64,000 nucleotides of DNA, taken from Meiothermus sp. Lineage in GTDB: Bacteria; Deinococcota; Deinococci; Deinococcales; Thermaceae. How positions within the stretch are numbered: position 1 is the first letter of the stretch; the number at the start of each line of letters is the position of its first letter. A program made the position numbers and the translations under genes. Positions 1-8,367 of this stretch are shown here, one piece after another. The stretch spans positions 1,759,501-1,823,500 of the forward strand of contig NZ_BPIM01000001.1 in the NCBI RefSeq assembly GCF_026004115.1, in the 5' to 3' direction. Below the pieces are notes generated by a model that worked only from the letters and a program-made list of their open reading frames with translations, ran no database searches and was not told the origin of the DNA.

Positions 1-384
1 ATCTGTCTGGGCCACCAACTGCTCGGCCTGGCGGCGGGCGGACGTACCTTCAAGCTCAAGTTTGGGCACCGGGGGGCCAACCACCCGGTCAAGAACCTGC
101 TCACCGGCAAAATCGAGATTACCAGCCAGAACCATGGCTACGCGGTAGACCCCGACTCTCTCAAGGACTTCAAGCCCACCCACATCAACCTCAACGATGG
201 TACCCTGGAAGGCATGGCCCATCTGCGCTACCCGGTGTTCAGCGTGCAGTACCACCCCGAGGCCTGCCCCGGCCCGCACGACTCTATTTACCTGTTTCAC
301 CGATTCTTAGAGGAAGTAGACGCCTTCAACGGCTTGACCGGGATGCCGGTGGAGAAGCAGCGCGTGGGTGGGCTGGGGATTTAG
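1..384 (+). CDS. carA: Carbamoyl-phosphate synthase small chain, C-terminal part
   Basis: Partial gene, entering from the left edge in frame 1 and ending at TAG 382-384. The fragment begins inside the class I glutamine amidotransferase domain: ICLGHQ at residues 1-6 holds the nucleophilic Cys, and YHPEA near residue 84 holds the catalytic His and Glu. In the family this subunit hydrolyses glutamine and passes ammonia to CarB to make carbamoyl phosphate for pyrimidines and arginine. Only the last 127 codons are present, so the N-terminal domain cannot be judged. The next gene converges, its stop lying one base away. Confidence 0.93.
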   Translation: MCLGHQLLGLAAGGRTFKLKFGHRGANHPVKNLLTGKIEITSQNHGYAVDPDSLKDFKPTHINLNDGTLEGMAHLRYPVFSVQYHPEACPGPHDSIYLFHRFLEEVDAFNGLTGMPVEKQRVGGLGI

Positions 385-385
385 C

Positions 386-1006
386 CTAGCGTACCAACTC
401 GATTAGTTCGCTGCTCTGCCCGCCAAAGGTGCCCTCGCTGACCTGCTTGACCACACCCACCCCTTCGGCAAACCAGTAAGTGGCTTTGCCGCCAAAGCCA
501 ATGCCAAACTCGCCGCGGAAGCTGGCCTCAACCCGCAAAGCCTCGAAGCGGCCAGCGGGTACGTTGATGGTTTCTTTGGCCACGATACGGTTCTCGACCT
601 CGAGAAAACCCGCTAGGTCGAATACCGCAATGCGGCCCTTTAGCTCGTAGCGGTAGATCCAGCGTCCGCCGACCCGCCAGGTCTCGTTGCTGGGGATGAT
701 TACGCCGGTGAGTTTGGTCATGCGCACGCTACCGCCTGGAATGGGTAGATCGCCCTCGGGTAGGGTGCGCAAGCCCTGGGGGGTGCATGTCCACTGGGTG
801 GTCTCGGTGCGAGAGGCAAAGCGACGCTGCTCGAGGAGTGTGCCCGGGCCGGTTGGGATAAAAGTCTGGATGTAGACCTGATTATCGTTCAGATTCCGGT
901 AGCGCCAGCGCAGGTCGGGATCGGTGGGGTAGAACGCGCTGGAACAAACATTGCCCAGGGCCAGGCTACCCAGCCACATCACCAGCCAGATGCTCCAGGC
1001 TTTCAT
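386..1006 (-). CDS. Secreted protein of unknown function (206 aa)
   Basis: I do not recognise a family. The first 22 or so residues form a classic export signal: a Lys at position 2, a hydrophobic run (IWLVMWLGSLALG) and small residues before Cys21. The Cys is not in a convincing lipobox, so a soluble exported form and a lipoprotein are both possible. The mature part is rich in beta-prone, aromatic and Gly residues, with GRWIYRYEL and KATYWFAEGVGVVK segments resembling the repeated strands of DUF3108-like periplasmic proteins. That similarity is only an impression. It converges on carA with one base between stops. Confidence 0.6.
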   Translation of the reverse strand: MKAWSIWLVMWLGSLALGNVCSSAFYPTDPDLRWRYRNLNDNQVYIQTFIPTGPGTLLEQRRFASRTETTQWTCTPQGLRTLPEGDLPIPGGSVRMTKLTGVIIPSNETWRVGGRWIYRYELKGRIAVFDLAGFLEVENRIVAKETINVPAGRFEALRVEASFRGEFGIGFGGKATYWFAEGVGVVKQVSEGTFGGQSSELIELVR

Positions 1007-1218
1007 ACCCCCAGTGTGGGCAATGGACTCAGGGGAAATGTGGGACCACCCAACAAAGCCGCCGTTCGCTAAAGAAAAGGTTATGAAGTGTTAAGAATGG
1101 GTTGCTGGAGAGACCCAAGGGGCCAGAAGATGTCTGCTAATCAAGATTTTTGACATGATGCTTTAGGAACCGCGCTCGAGGCTCGCTGTTACAGACGTTG
1201 CTTTAGACTCGACTTTTG

Positions 1219-2085
1219 ATGGCCAGCCCTTACAATACGCCAATGGGTTATACCACTCAGACACAGGTATGGAAACCGCACCCCAGCGGCCCTGGTCACA
1301 CCGTGGTGGGCGAGGTGTTGGTTTATGAAGATTTGCGCAGCCCCCAATTGGGCAACAAGCGCGATATTCTGGTCTACCTGCCGCCATCCTATCGCACAAG
1401 CGACCGCCATTACCCCGTGCTCTACATGCACGACGGACAGAACATCTTCGATGAGGCCACCAGCTACGTGGGCGAGTGGCAGGTAGACGAGAGCATGGAG
1501 AAGCTGTCCCAGGAGGGCATCGAGGCTATTGTGGTGGGTATCCCCAACATGGGGGTGGAGCGCCTCAACGAATACAGCCCCTTCCGCGACCCCAAGCACG
1601 GGGGCGGCAAAGGCGAGAAGTACCTCAAGTTCCTTATCGAGACCGTCAAACCCTTCATAGACGACGAGTTTCGTACCCTGCCGGGCCGCGACCATACCGG
1701 CGTGATGGGCTCTTCGATGGGCGGGTTTATCAGCCTGTGCGCGTATTACTATCACCCCGAGGTTTTTGGCATTGCAGGCGTGGTGAGCCCGGCGTTCTGG
1801 TTTGCCGACGGGGCCATTTACAGCTTTGTGGAGAAAGCCCGCCAGGTGCCGGGGCGGCTCTACATGGACGTGGGTTTCCGCGAACTCACCCTTTCACACG
1901 TCAGCAGCCGCCGCTATCTGGAAGGGGTGCGCCGTATGCACCGCTTACTCCAGCAAAAAGGCTGGCAGCTTGGCCACGACTACCTTTACCTGGAAGACCC
2001 AGAGGGCGTGCACAATGAAGGCCACTGGGCGCGGCGTTTCCCCGACATGATGCGGTTTTTGTTTGGTGAGATTGCCCAGGACTGA
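1219..2085 (+). CDS. Putative esterase (alpha/beta hydrolase, esterase D-like family)
   Basis: Predicted cytoplasmic serine esterase. RDILVYLPPSY and YPVLYMHDGQN match the start of the PF00756 esterase fold, GSSMGG near residue 165 is the GxSxG nucleophile elbow, and HNEGHW near the C-terminus supplies the catalytic His. At about 288 aa the length suits single-domain Fes/YbbA-type esterases. The substrate cannot be deduced. The start is uncertain: TTG 1216, ATG 1219 and ATG 1243 are in frame, none with a strong ribosome-binding site. TAGACT at 1204-1209 could be a -10 box giving an almost leaderless message. It stands alone between unrelated genes. Confidence 0.85.
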   Translation: MASPYNTPMGYTTQTQVWKPHPSGPGHTVVGEVLVYEDLRSPQLGNKRDILVYLPPSYRTSDRHYPVLYMHDGQNIFDEATSYVGEWQVDESMEKLSQEGIEAIVVGIPNMGVERLNEYSPFRDPKHGGGKGEKYLKFLIETVKPFIDDEFRTLPGRDHTGVMGSSMGGFISLCAYYYHPEVFGIAGVVSPAFWFADGAIYSFVEKARQVPGRLYMDVGFRELTLSHVSSRRYLEGVRRMHRLLQQKGWQLGHDYLYLEDPEGVHNEGHWARRFPDMMRFLFGEIAQD

Positions 2086-2238
2086 TACACACTCGTAGAA
2101 GTGTTCTTGTAGTCCACCCCACCCGACCTGTGGCTTGATGAACCCCAGTTTGTTGACCTTGCTTTGGGTTGCATCGCCACCTTCACAACGCTGCAAGCAA
2201 TACCGGGAAAGAAGACAAACACATAAACTGGAGTTAGT

Positions 2239-2823
2239 ATGCGCGTTCTGGTGACCTCGCTCAAAGGCGGGGTGGGCAAGACCACCACAGCCATTCACCT
2301 GGCTGCTTTTCTGCAACTGCGGGGTTCTACCTTGCTGGTGGATGCCGACCCAGCCGAGGGGGCTCTGGTCTGGGCGCGGCAAGGGGCCGGACTGCCCTTT
2401 GAGGTGGCTGGCCCCGAGGAGGCCCGGCCCAAGCGGTTCGAGCACGTGGTGATAGATACCGCTGGACATCCCAAGGGCAAAACCCTGCGAGAATACGCCG
2501 ATAAGGCCAACCTGGTGGTTGTGCCTACTTCCCCTGGGCTGCTCTCGCTCTTCAGTTTGGAGCAGTTCGTAAAGGAGTTGGAGGGCTTCCCGCTCAAGGC
2601 CCTGGTCACCCTGGTTCCCCCCTTTCCCTCGCTGGATGGGATGCGTACCCTTGCACACCTGAAGGCCAGAAAAATTCCTCATTTCAAACATGTCATCTAT
2701 CGCCTGGCTGCCTACGAGAAGGCCGTGCTGGCGGGAACGTTGGTGCAAAACGCCCCCGACCCCAGGGCTGTGCGGGCCTGGGAGGAGTACGTGCTGGTGG
2801 GGCGAGAGATGGTGAAGGGGTAG
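2239..2823 (+). CDS. ParA-family (MinD/ParA) ATPase, orphan
   Basis: Deviant Walker A motif KGGVGKTT at residues 9-16, the A' motif LLVDADPAEG near residues 33-42, and VVIDTAGHP as Walker B near residue 73 identify a ParA/MinD P-loop ATPase. At 194 aa it is a minimal type Ib-like ParA without an N-terminal HTH. Such proteins form ATP-dependent dimers on nucleoid DNA and position plasmids, chromosomes or protein cargo. No ParB or cargo gene is adjacent, so its cargo is unknown. Start ATG 2239 is preceded by GGAG at a suitable distance. Confidence 0.88.
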   Translation: MRVLVTSLKGGVGKTTTAIHLAAFLQLRGSTLLVDADPAEGALVWARQGAGLPFEVAGPEEARPKRFEHVVIDTAGHPKGKTLREYADKANLVVVPTSPGLLSLFSLEQFVKELEGFPLKALVTLVPPFPSLDGMRTLAHLKARKIPHFKHVIYRLAAYEKAVLAGTLVQNAPDPRAVRAWEEYVLVGREMVKG

Positions 2824-2832
2824 CGGTTCGGC

Positions 2833-3036
2833 TCAACTCGCTTTGCCGGTGTTCTTATCCGACGGGGTGTCCTTGTTGGCCAGTTGCTGCAAGAGGCCGA
2901 AGATCTGCTGGATCAGTTCATCGGACTTTCCGCTCCAGCCGGTGCTCAGGCCGTCAAGCAACTGACCCACCCCCAGCCCCTGGGTGTATTGTTCGGTCAT
3001 CTTGGCCAGGGTGGTGGGGTCGCTATAAAGCTTCAA
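2833..3036 (-). CDS. Small hypothetical protein (about 67 aa), in frame with the upstream lyase
   Basis: Unrecognised. The best start is TTG 3036; there is no ATG and no clear ribosome-binding site. The frame is the same as that of the preceding C-S lyase gene and stays open from that gene's TGA stop (3076-3078) to 2833, so read-through would append about 80 residues. The peptide is amphipathic, with LIQQIFGLLQQLANKD as a likely helix, and ends in a charged tail. It may be a real small protein, a read-through extension, or chance; I rate it moderate to low. Confidence 0.4.
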   Translation of the reverse strand: MKLYSDPTTLAKMTEQYTQGLGVGQLLDGLSTGWSGKSDELIQQIFGLLQQLANKDTPSDKNTGKAS

Positions 3037-3075
3037 GCTTTGCAGGAGCCACTCGACGGATTTGCTATGCTGGGC

Positions 3076-4236
3076 TCAATCCACTGTTTGCACCACCCGG
3101 GCCATCCGCTCGAGCGCTTCTTGCACCAGATTCCGGCTAGTGGCGAAGTTCAGGCGCAGCCAGCCCTGGTACTGCGGCCCAAATATCTTGCCGTCGTTCA
3201 GGCCGACCTTGGCCTGCTCGAGCATTACCTTATGGGCGTCCTGGGCAAAGGGGGCGCGTGAGAAATCGAGCCAGGCCAGGTAGGTGCCCTCCGGGGGCAG
3301 GTAGCCGACCTGGGGCAGGTGCTGCTGGATAAAGCTGGTAATAAAGTCGCGGTTGCCTTTCAGATAGGCCCGCACCTCCTGGAGCCAGTCCTGGGCGTAC
3401 TCGAGGGCGGCCCGCCAGGCGGCCATGGAGAGCACGTTGGGGTGGCCGCCGATGCCCTTGCTCACCTGGGCCAGCGCAGCCAGGATTTGCCTGTTGTGGC
3501 TGATGGCCACCCCCCCGCCCAGCCCCGCGGTGTTGTAGGTTTTGCAGGGCCCGCTGAGGGTGACGGTGCGCTGGGCTATCTCGGGGCCCAGGGAAGCGAT
3601 GGGGATGTGTTTTCCTTCATAAATCAGGTCGGCCCAGAGTTCATCGGACATCACCCACAGGCGGTGCCGCAGGGCAAACTCGGCCAGCCGCTCGAGCTCA
3701 TCCCGGCGGAAGACCCGGCCGGTGGGGTTCTGGGGGTTGCAGAGCAGCAGGAGCCGGGTGCGGGGGGTTACCAGGCTCTCCAGTTGCTCAAAGTCTATCT
3801 CCCAGCCAGAAGCAGTGCGTAGCAACGGGTTGTGCCGGGCTACGCGGTGGTGTTCATGGAGCGCAAAGAGGAAGGGATGGTAGACCGGCACCTGGGTAAT
3901 CACCTCGTCGCCAGGGCTGCTCAGGGCCAGCACGCTGGCGTAAATGGCCGGCACAACCGAGGTAGTAAGTAGCAGGTTTTCGGGGGCCAGGCCGGTCAGA
4001 CCATGTAGCTGCTGGTGCAGGATAATCCGGTTCAGAAGCTGCTTATCCCCGCTCATCTGGGGGTAGCCGATGCGCTCCTGGAGTCTTTCGACAATGGCCT
4101 CCCGGATGGCCGGACTGATTGGGAAGTCCATATCGGCTACCCACATGGGCAGCACATCCTCGGGGTAAAAGTGCCATTTGCCGCTGTAGCCGTGGGGGTC
4201 GCGCAGGGTGTGGGCGGACAGGTTGTCGAACTGCAT
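3076..4236 (-). CDS. PatB/MalY-type PLP-dependent cystathionine beta-lyase
   Basis: Fold type I PLP enzyme of 386 aa, the usual length for PatB/MalY C-S lyases. The N-terminal WVADMDFPISPAI is diagnostic of that subgroup. LLLCNPQNPTGRV near residue 160 carries the conserved Asn, MSDELWADL the Asp that contacts the pyridine nitrogen, and TLSGPCKTYN near residue 228 the Schiff-base Lys. RLNFATSR near the end binds the substrate carboxylate. The reaction is cleavage of cystathionine or cysteine conjugates to pyruvate, ammonia and a thiol. A role as a general aminotransferase cannot be excluded. Confidence 0.87.
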   Translation of the reverse strand: MQFDNLSAHTLRDPHGYSGKWHFYPEDVLPMWVADMDFPISPAIREAIVERLQERIGYPQMSGDKQLLNRIILHQQLHGLTGLAPENLLLTTSVVPAIYASVLALSSPGDEVITQVPVYHPFLFALHEHHRVARHNPLLRTASGWEIDFEQLESLVTPRTRLLLLCNPQNPTGRVFRRDELERLAEFALRHRLWVMSDELWADLIYEGKHIPIASLGPEIAQRTVTLSGPCKTYNTAGLGGGVAISHNRQILAALAQVSKGIGGHPNVLSMAAWRAALEYAQDWLQEVRAYLKGNRDFITSFIQQHLPQVGYLPPEGTYLAWLDFSRAPFAQDAHKVMLEQAKVGLNDGKIFGPQYQGWLRLNFATSRNLVQEALERMARVVQTVD

Positions 4237-4294
4237 GGCTATAGCTTATCGCCAACGGGTTGTTTTTGGCTTGCTTTACAAAGCCGTTCTGCGG

Positions 4295-5416
4295 CTACTG
4301 CGTATCGGGTGTTGTGTGGGCTGGAATGATTACATCTTCCAGTTGCTCTTCCAGCACCACCCGATTGCGCCCGGCGGCCTTGGCCCGGTACATGGCCTCG
4401 TCGGCCCGGCTCAGGAGGGCTGCTATGGTGTCGCCCTGGCGGTAGCAGGCCACGCCCAGGCTCAGGGTTACGTGTACACCCGACATGGGGGCTTCGCGGA
4501 TGGCCTCGAGCAGACGCTGGGCCAGGCGATGGGCTTGCTGGAGGTCGGTCTCGGGGGCCAGAATTAAGAACTCCTCACCCCCCCAGCGGGCCAGGCTATC
4601 GCTCTCGCGCAGATGCTGGAGCAGCCGTCCCGATGCTTCGCGCAAGACCTGGTCGCCTACCGAGTGGCCGTAGGTATCGTTGACCCGCTTGAAATGGTCA
4701 AGATCGGCCAGCAAAACCGCAAAAGGACGGTTGTAGCGACGGGCCCGATCGAGTTCGTTGTCCAGTTTAATCTGCATGGCCCGTCGGTTGGTCAGGCTGG
4801 TGAGGGCATCGGTATGGGCCATCTGGTGCATCTGGGCATAGTGACGGCGTAAGTAGGCAAATAGGTATAGCAAACTTAGGTAAGCGATGTTGGAGAGGGT
4901 GAACTGAAGGGCAGTGTTTGCGGAAGAAACATTGAGGGAGGGGCTGGAAACCAGGCCAATGACCCCGGCCAGCAACCCCAAAGCCAGATAGGTTAGAGAG
5001 AAACGCAAGGCCTGCTTTCTGCTGAGCAGATTAAAGGCCATCAGATAGACCATAGGAAACCACAGCGCGGCGGGGGTAATGCCATCGCGCTGGTGAAGCT
5101 TGTAGGCGGCTTCGTAATAGAGGCTGAAAATTTGATACACCGCGATCATGCCCAGGGCAACCTGCCAGACTAACCGAATACCGTGAGGGTTGCGCCACAA
5201 GTAGACCTCCAGAAGCAAAAACCCCAGGGCCATTGGCAGGAGTAAAAGCTGGTCGGGCAGCGATAGCTTGCCCGCTAAGACCGACAATCCCCAGGCCGCC
5301 AGGGCGGCCACAGCCCCCAGGGGGAGCAGCCAGATGGTGAGGCGAATACGCAAACCCTCGAGGGGGTCGGCAACCTCTATGGTGGCGTAGGGGTCGAGGT
5401 TACGACGGGGCAACAT
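4295..5416 (-). CDS. Membrane-bound GGDEF diguanylate cyclase
   Basis: Predicted to make cyclic di-GMP from two GTP. The first 190 residues contain about six hydrophobic segments (for example LLPLGAVAALAAWGLSVLA and LSLLYLFAYL) and form an uncharacterised membrane sensor. The C-terminal half is a complete GGDEF domain starting at DALTSLTNRR. The active-site motif is GGEEF, and RESD lies exactly five residues before it, matching the RxxD inhibitory site for product feedback. ATG 5416 is chosen; TTG 5422 is also in frame. The gene stands alone. A large HD-GYP protein at 31061-33652 could be the opposing activity. Confidence 0.92.
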   Translation of the reverse strand: MLPRRNLDPYATIEVADPLEGLRIRLTIWLLPLGAVAALAAWGLSVLAGKLSLPDQLLLLPMALGFLLLEVYLWRNPHGIRLVWQVALGMIAVYQIFSLYYEAAYKLHQRDGITPAALWFPMVYLMAFNLLSRKQALRFSLTYLALGLLAGVIGLVSSPSLNVSSANTALQFTLSNIAYLSLLYLFAYLRRHYAQMHQMAHTDALTSLTNRRAMQIKLDNELDRARRYNRPFAVLLADLDHFKRVNDTYGHSVGDQVLREASGRLLQHLRESDSLARWGGEEFLILAPETDLQQAHRLAQRLLEAIREAPMSGVHVTLSLGVACYRQGDTIAALLSRADEAMYRAKAAGRNRVVLEEQLEDVIIPAHTTPDTQ

Positions 5417-5591
5417 AGTCAAGATTTAGAACAATCTATCATCACCAAGCACAATTGTGAGTTTATTGGGGGCCTGAGCTTCCCCCCAGCAGAAATACCG
5501 CTATAGCATCGTAGAAATGGCAGGAAATAGCGTATCCGATGCTACAGATTGCAACCATAAGCGTGCATTAAGAAGCCAAGGGGCTTGGTCT

Positions 5592-5633
5592 GGCTATAGG
5601 CTATAGACTTATAGACCATTGGCTACTAGCTAG
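5592..5633. repeat. Degenerate seven-base-period repeat
   Basis: About six imperfect heptamers in a row, beginning GGCTATA GGCTATA, then GACTTATA, GACCATT and GGCTACT. They lie at the 3' end of the FAD oxidoreductase gene and overlap its last codons. Similar seven-base runs occur at 12712-12760, 17752-17810 and 19629-19656. No function can be assigned. Confidence 0.5.
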
Positions 5634-6658
5634 GGTTTGAGACTTTCAATCAGGTATTCGGCTGCGGCCCAGCCGCTCTCGAGCGCCCCCTCTATCCGGG
5701 GCCCAGCGCACCAGTCTCCGCAAAAAACCAGGTTGTCCTGGGCCAGAAAGGGCCAGGGGTGGGTCTGGGTAGGCAGGGCATAGCGCCAGCGGTGGGCCAT
5801 GGCGGTGCGGCACTGCCCCACCCAGTCGCCAAAGAGTTCCTGGGCCGCCTCGATGATCTGGCCCAGCGCCTCGGCGGGGGAGAGTTCCAGGTTCTGCTGG
5901 CTCCACGCTGCCGAGGCATGCAGCACCAGCACCGGGGGGTCTGGTACGGCTCGCTTGGTATGGTCGAGGGCGGCCCAGGCCAGAACCGGGTGTTCGATTT
6001 CCAGCCCTACCCAGTCCAGGTAGGGTATCTGATGGGGTACCAGGATAGCCGCCCAGCAAGGGGTGTAGCGCACGGCCTGCAAGGCTATTCGAACTTCCGG
6101 TTTGAGCCATTCGTTGGCCAGCTCAAGGGCCTGGGGAGCCGGCATGTTGAGTACCAGGGCCCGCCCTGAGCGAACCTGCCCGTCCTCGAGCCGTACCTTC
6201 CAACCGGCTTCGTGCTCACTTTTGTGCAGGCTCGTCACCAGGGCTTTGGTTTCCAGGGGCAATGGTTTATCTTGCGACTCCAGCCCCTGCAAAAAGACCT
6301 TGCCCAGGGTGCTCATACCGTCCGGGCAGACATAACGGGGGTGCCCGGCAGTGCGCGACTTGATACCGTTATGCCTTAATACGGGAAAACCCTGGGTCCA
6401 CTCGCGCACGATGCCATGCTTGACCAGATCGGGAATCAGGATGCGCAACGGGTCGTTTTTGGCCGTGAAATACTGTGCGCCGTGGTCTACCCGCACAATT
6501 TTGCCATCCAGCTCGAGCCAGCGGGTCGCGGCCCGTCCCGAAACCCCCCGGGATTTATCCAGAACATGTACCTCAAGTCCGGCTCGAGCCAGATCCCGCC
6601 CTGCTGCCAACCCGGCCAGACCTGCGCCCACAATCAATACATCGGGTGAGTGCTCCAT
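5630..6658 (-). CDS. FAD-dependent amine oxidase-like oxidoreductase (renalase-like)
   Basis: The N-terminus VLIVGAGLAGLAAGRDL is a dinucleotide-binding Rossmann motif (GxGxxG), followed by the acidic position HVLDKSRGVSGRAATR of the amine oxidase/renalase branch. The C-terminal LVFCGDWCAGPRIEGALES is the second FAD contact, in which the Gly-Asp binds the cofactor. About 342 aa matches the small bacterial and cyanobacterial FAD oxidoreductases of this group. The substrate is unknown. ATG 6658 places the Rossmann motif near residue 6; an upstream start at 6697 would add 13 residues without homology. It is divergent from rnhB with only 57 bp between starts. Confidence 0.82.
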   Translation of the reverse strand: MEHSPDVLIVGAGLAGLAAGRDLARAGLEVHVLDKSRGVSGRAATRWLELDGKIVRVDHGAQYFTAKNDPLRILIPDLVKHGIVREWTQGFPVLRHNGIKSRTAGHPRYVCPDGMSTLGKVFLQGLESQDKPLPLETKALVTSLHKSEHEAGWKVRLEDGQVRSGRALVLNMPAPQALELANEWLKPEVRIALQAVRYTPCWAAILVPHQIPYLDWVGLEIEHPVLAWAALDHTKRAVPDPPVLVLHASAAWSQQNLELSPAEALGQIIEAAQELFGDWVGQCRTAMAHRWRYALPTQTHPWPFLAQDNLVFCGDWCAGPRIEGALESGWAAAEYLIESLKP

Positions 6659-6715
6659 TACAAATCCAAGAATCGGGCTTGGGGCGCTTTTCGTCAATCT
6701 GGTAGGCTCTAGCCG

Positions 6716-7375
6716 GTGAAGCCAGCACTGGAAACCGACTGGTGGGCAATGGGGTTGCGGGTGGCCGGTATCGACGAAGCTGGGCGGGGGGCCCTGGCCG
6801 GGCCGGTAGTGGCCGCAGCGGTGATTTTGCCTCCGCCCAGGGGTTCTCTGGACTACCCTTTCCTCGATTCCAAGATGCTGGCTCCTAAGGAGCGGGAGGC
6901 TTTAGAACCCCAGGTTCGGGCGGTGGCCCTGGCCTATGGGGTGGGCTGGGCCGAAACGGCAGAAATAGACCGGCTCGGCATCCTGGGGGCCACCCACCTG
7001 GCGGCCCTGCGGGCCTTGAAGGAACTTATGCTGCCACCGGAGGCTTTGCTGACCGATTATCTACGTCTGGAGAGGGAGTGGCAGCAATACCTGCGCGACC
7101 ATCCTGCCCGCCCCGATTCGCCAAACCTGCTGCGCTGCCCGGCCAAAGCCGACCAAAACAGCCCCACTGTGGCGGCAGCCAGCATCCTGGCTAAAGTGGC
7201 GCGGGATCGGCATATGCAAGCCCTCGAGCGCCGCTACCCAGGCTATGGGTTTGCCCAACACAAGGGTTACGGCACAGCGCAGCACCTGGAGGCCCTGGAG
7301 CGCTTGGGGCCCTGTGAGGCACACCGCCGTACTTTTGCCCCGGTGGCCCGGGCAGGGTTGTTTAGACTCTCTTGA
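6716..7375 (+). CDS. rnhB: Ribonuclease HII
   Basis: Removes ribonucleotides and RNA primers from DNA-RNA hybrids. AGIDEAGRGALAGPV near residue 17 gives the Asp-Glu pair and the G-R-G signature of type 2 RNases H; DSKML follows at the usual distance, DYLRLE carries the third Asp, and AAASILAKVARD is the RNase HII motif with the fourth carboxylate. Length (219 aa) is normal for the family. The start is GTG 6716 with no upstream ribosome-binding site; TAGGCT at 6703-6708 could serve as a -10 for a leaderless transcript. DEAGRGALAGPV excludes RNase HIII. Confidence 0.95.
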   Translation: MKPALETDWWAMGLRVAGIDEAGRGALAGPVVAAAVILPPPRGSLDYPFLDSKMLAPKEREALEPQVRAVALAYGVGWAETAEIDRLGILGATHLAALRALKELMLPPEALLTDYLRLEREWQQYLRDHPARPDSPNLLRCPAKADQNSPTVAAASILAKVARDRHMQALERRYPGYGFAQHKGYGTAQHLEALERLGPCEAHRRTFAPVARAGLFRLS

Positions 7376-7417
7376 GACAGGGATATTTGTAGCTGTGGGT
7401 AAGCTAGAATTTGCTAG

Positions 7418-7924
7418 GTGAACAGTATGCGAAGATGGCTTCCGCTTGCTTTACTGGCCGTATTGCTCTCGAGTTGCTTCCCTGCAGGTCGCCCCGGCGT
7501 TACGGTAGGTCTGCGCTTTGGTTTTGATCTGAGCCCCATCATTACCCGCTTCGAGCCCGACCGTGGGCGAGGGGCTAGCTACCTGGTCGGCGAGAGCGTG
7601 CGTTTTGTGGTCAGCCTGGCCCGTGCGGGTTACGTTACCCTCGTGGGCATTGACCCCGACGGCGTAACCTACGAGTTTGACCGGATCTTCCTTAACCCCG
7701 GCACCCACCTGCTCTCTGGCCCTCCGGGGTTCCGCTACGAGCTGCGCCCACCCCGGGGGATCCAGCGGGTTCGGGCCATCTACACCGATACCCCGCACCC
7801 CTCCGGCTTTATCTTCCGGGGCACCTACAGCTCGGAAGGCTGGGATCAACAGACCTCCATATACATCCAGCGCAGCGGCTCGAGGGTACGCGACGTAGCC
7901 GAAACGTTCTTCTACATCCGCTAA
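7418..7924 (+). CDS. DUF4384-type lipoprotein
   Basis: A 168-aa exported protein. The N-terminus MRRWLPLALLAVLLSSC is a lipoprotein signal with the lipobox LLSSC, so Cys is the likely lipidated residue. The mature region, with YLVGESVRFVVSLARAGYVTLVGIDPDG, resembles the DUF4384 domain found in S-layer-associated and surface lipoproteins of Thermus and Deinococcus relatives. The biochemical role is unknown. Starts GTG 7418 and ATG 7427 are both possible; TAGAAT at 7405-7410 lies seven bases before the GTG. Confidence 0.75.
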   Translation: MNSMRRWLPLALLAVLLSSCFPAGRPGVTVGLRFGFDLSPIITRFEPDRGRGASYLVGESVRFVVSLARAGYVTLVGIDPDGVTYEFDRIFLNPGTHLLSGPPGFRYELRPPRGIQRVRAIYTDTPHPSGFIFRGTYSSEGWDQQTSIYIQRSGSRVRDVAETFFYIR

Positions 7925-7944
7925 CCAGCGGCAAGTCTTGTAGG

Positions 7945-8140
7945 ATACCGTCAAAAGGACAGTTTACAAAACCAAAAACCCCAATGGTTTTCTTTTGAAT
8001 CCTAGAGCACACCCTATCCCTGTCGGATGGCGAAAAAAATCGTCTCCCTTTCCAAGGGGCGGTATCGTCCTTCGCTACGCGAGTAACCTCGGTCGGTTTA
8101 GTTCGCTACCCTTCGATAACGAATCAACCGAATCTGGTAT
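7945..8140 (+). repeat. Dispersed palindromic repeat, copy 1 (long form)
   Basis: Starts ATACCG and ends CGAATCTGGTAT, the mirror of the other copies' ends. It contains the shared order: left hairpin block (ACAGTTTACAAAACCAAAAA), TCCTAGAGCAC junction, then a G+C-rich module (CTGTCGGATGGCGA..., CCAAGGGGCGGTATCGTCC) also present in reversed form in copy 4, and finally a GGTCGGTTTAGTTCG/CGAATCAACC hairpin. Its left hairpin is eroded compared with copy 2. Together with the promoter below it fills most of the 443-base gap before dctP. No open reading frame of note. Confidence 0.85.
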
Positions 8141-8283
8141 TACACACAAATCTGCCGTAAATACACCAAAATGTTTCCCAAATGCGAATCACCCAAGATT
8201 TGCCCTTGGGGACGTATATCTGAAGGGGTGTTTGCTTAACAGCCGCATTACAGGGGTTGAGATGAGTGTATGCGGTATTGATG

Positions 8284-8312
8284 TTGCCCTGCACGGCGGG
8301 CTGGCATATAAT
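8284..8312 (+). promoter_or_regulatory. Promoter of the TRAP binding-protein gene
   Basis: TTGCCC (8284-8289), a 17-base spacer, and a perfect TATAAT (8307-8312). The start codon at 8368 is preceded by AGGAGGAAG at 8356-8364. This is one of the best sigma-A-type promoters in the window. Confidence 0.75.
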
Positions 8313-8367
8313 CTCCTCGCACCCACAGTGCATTAAAAAATCGCTGTTTTAGCTCAGGAGGAAGTAA

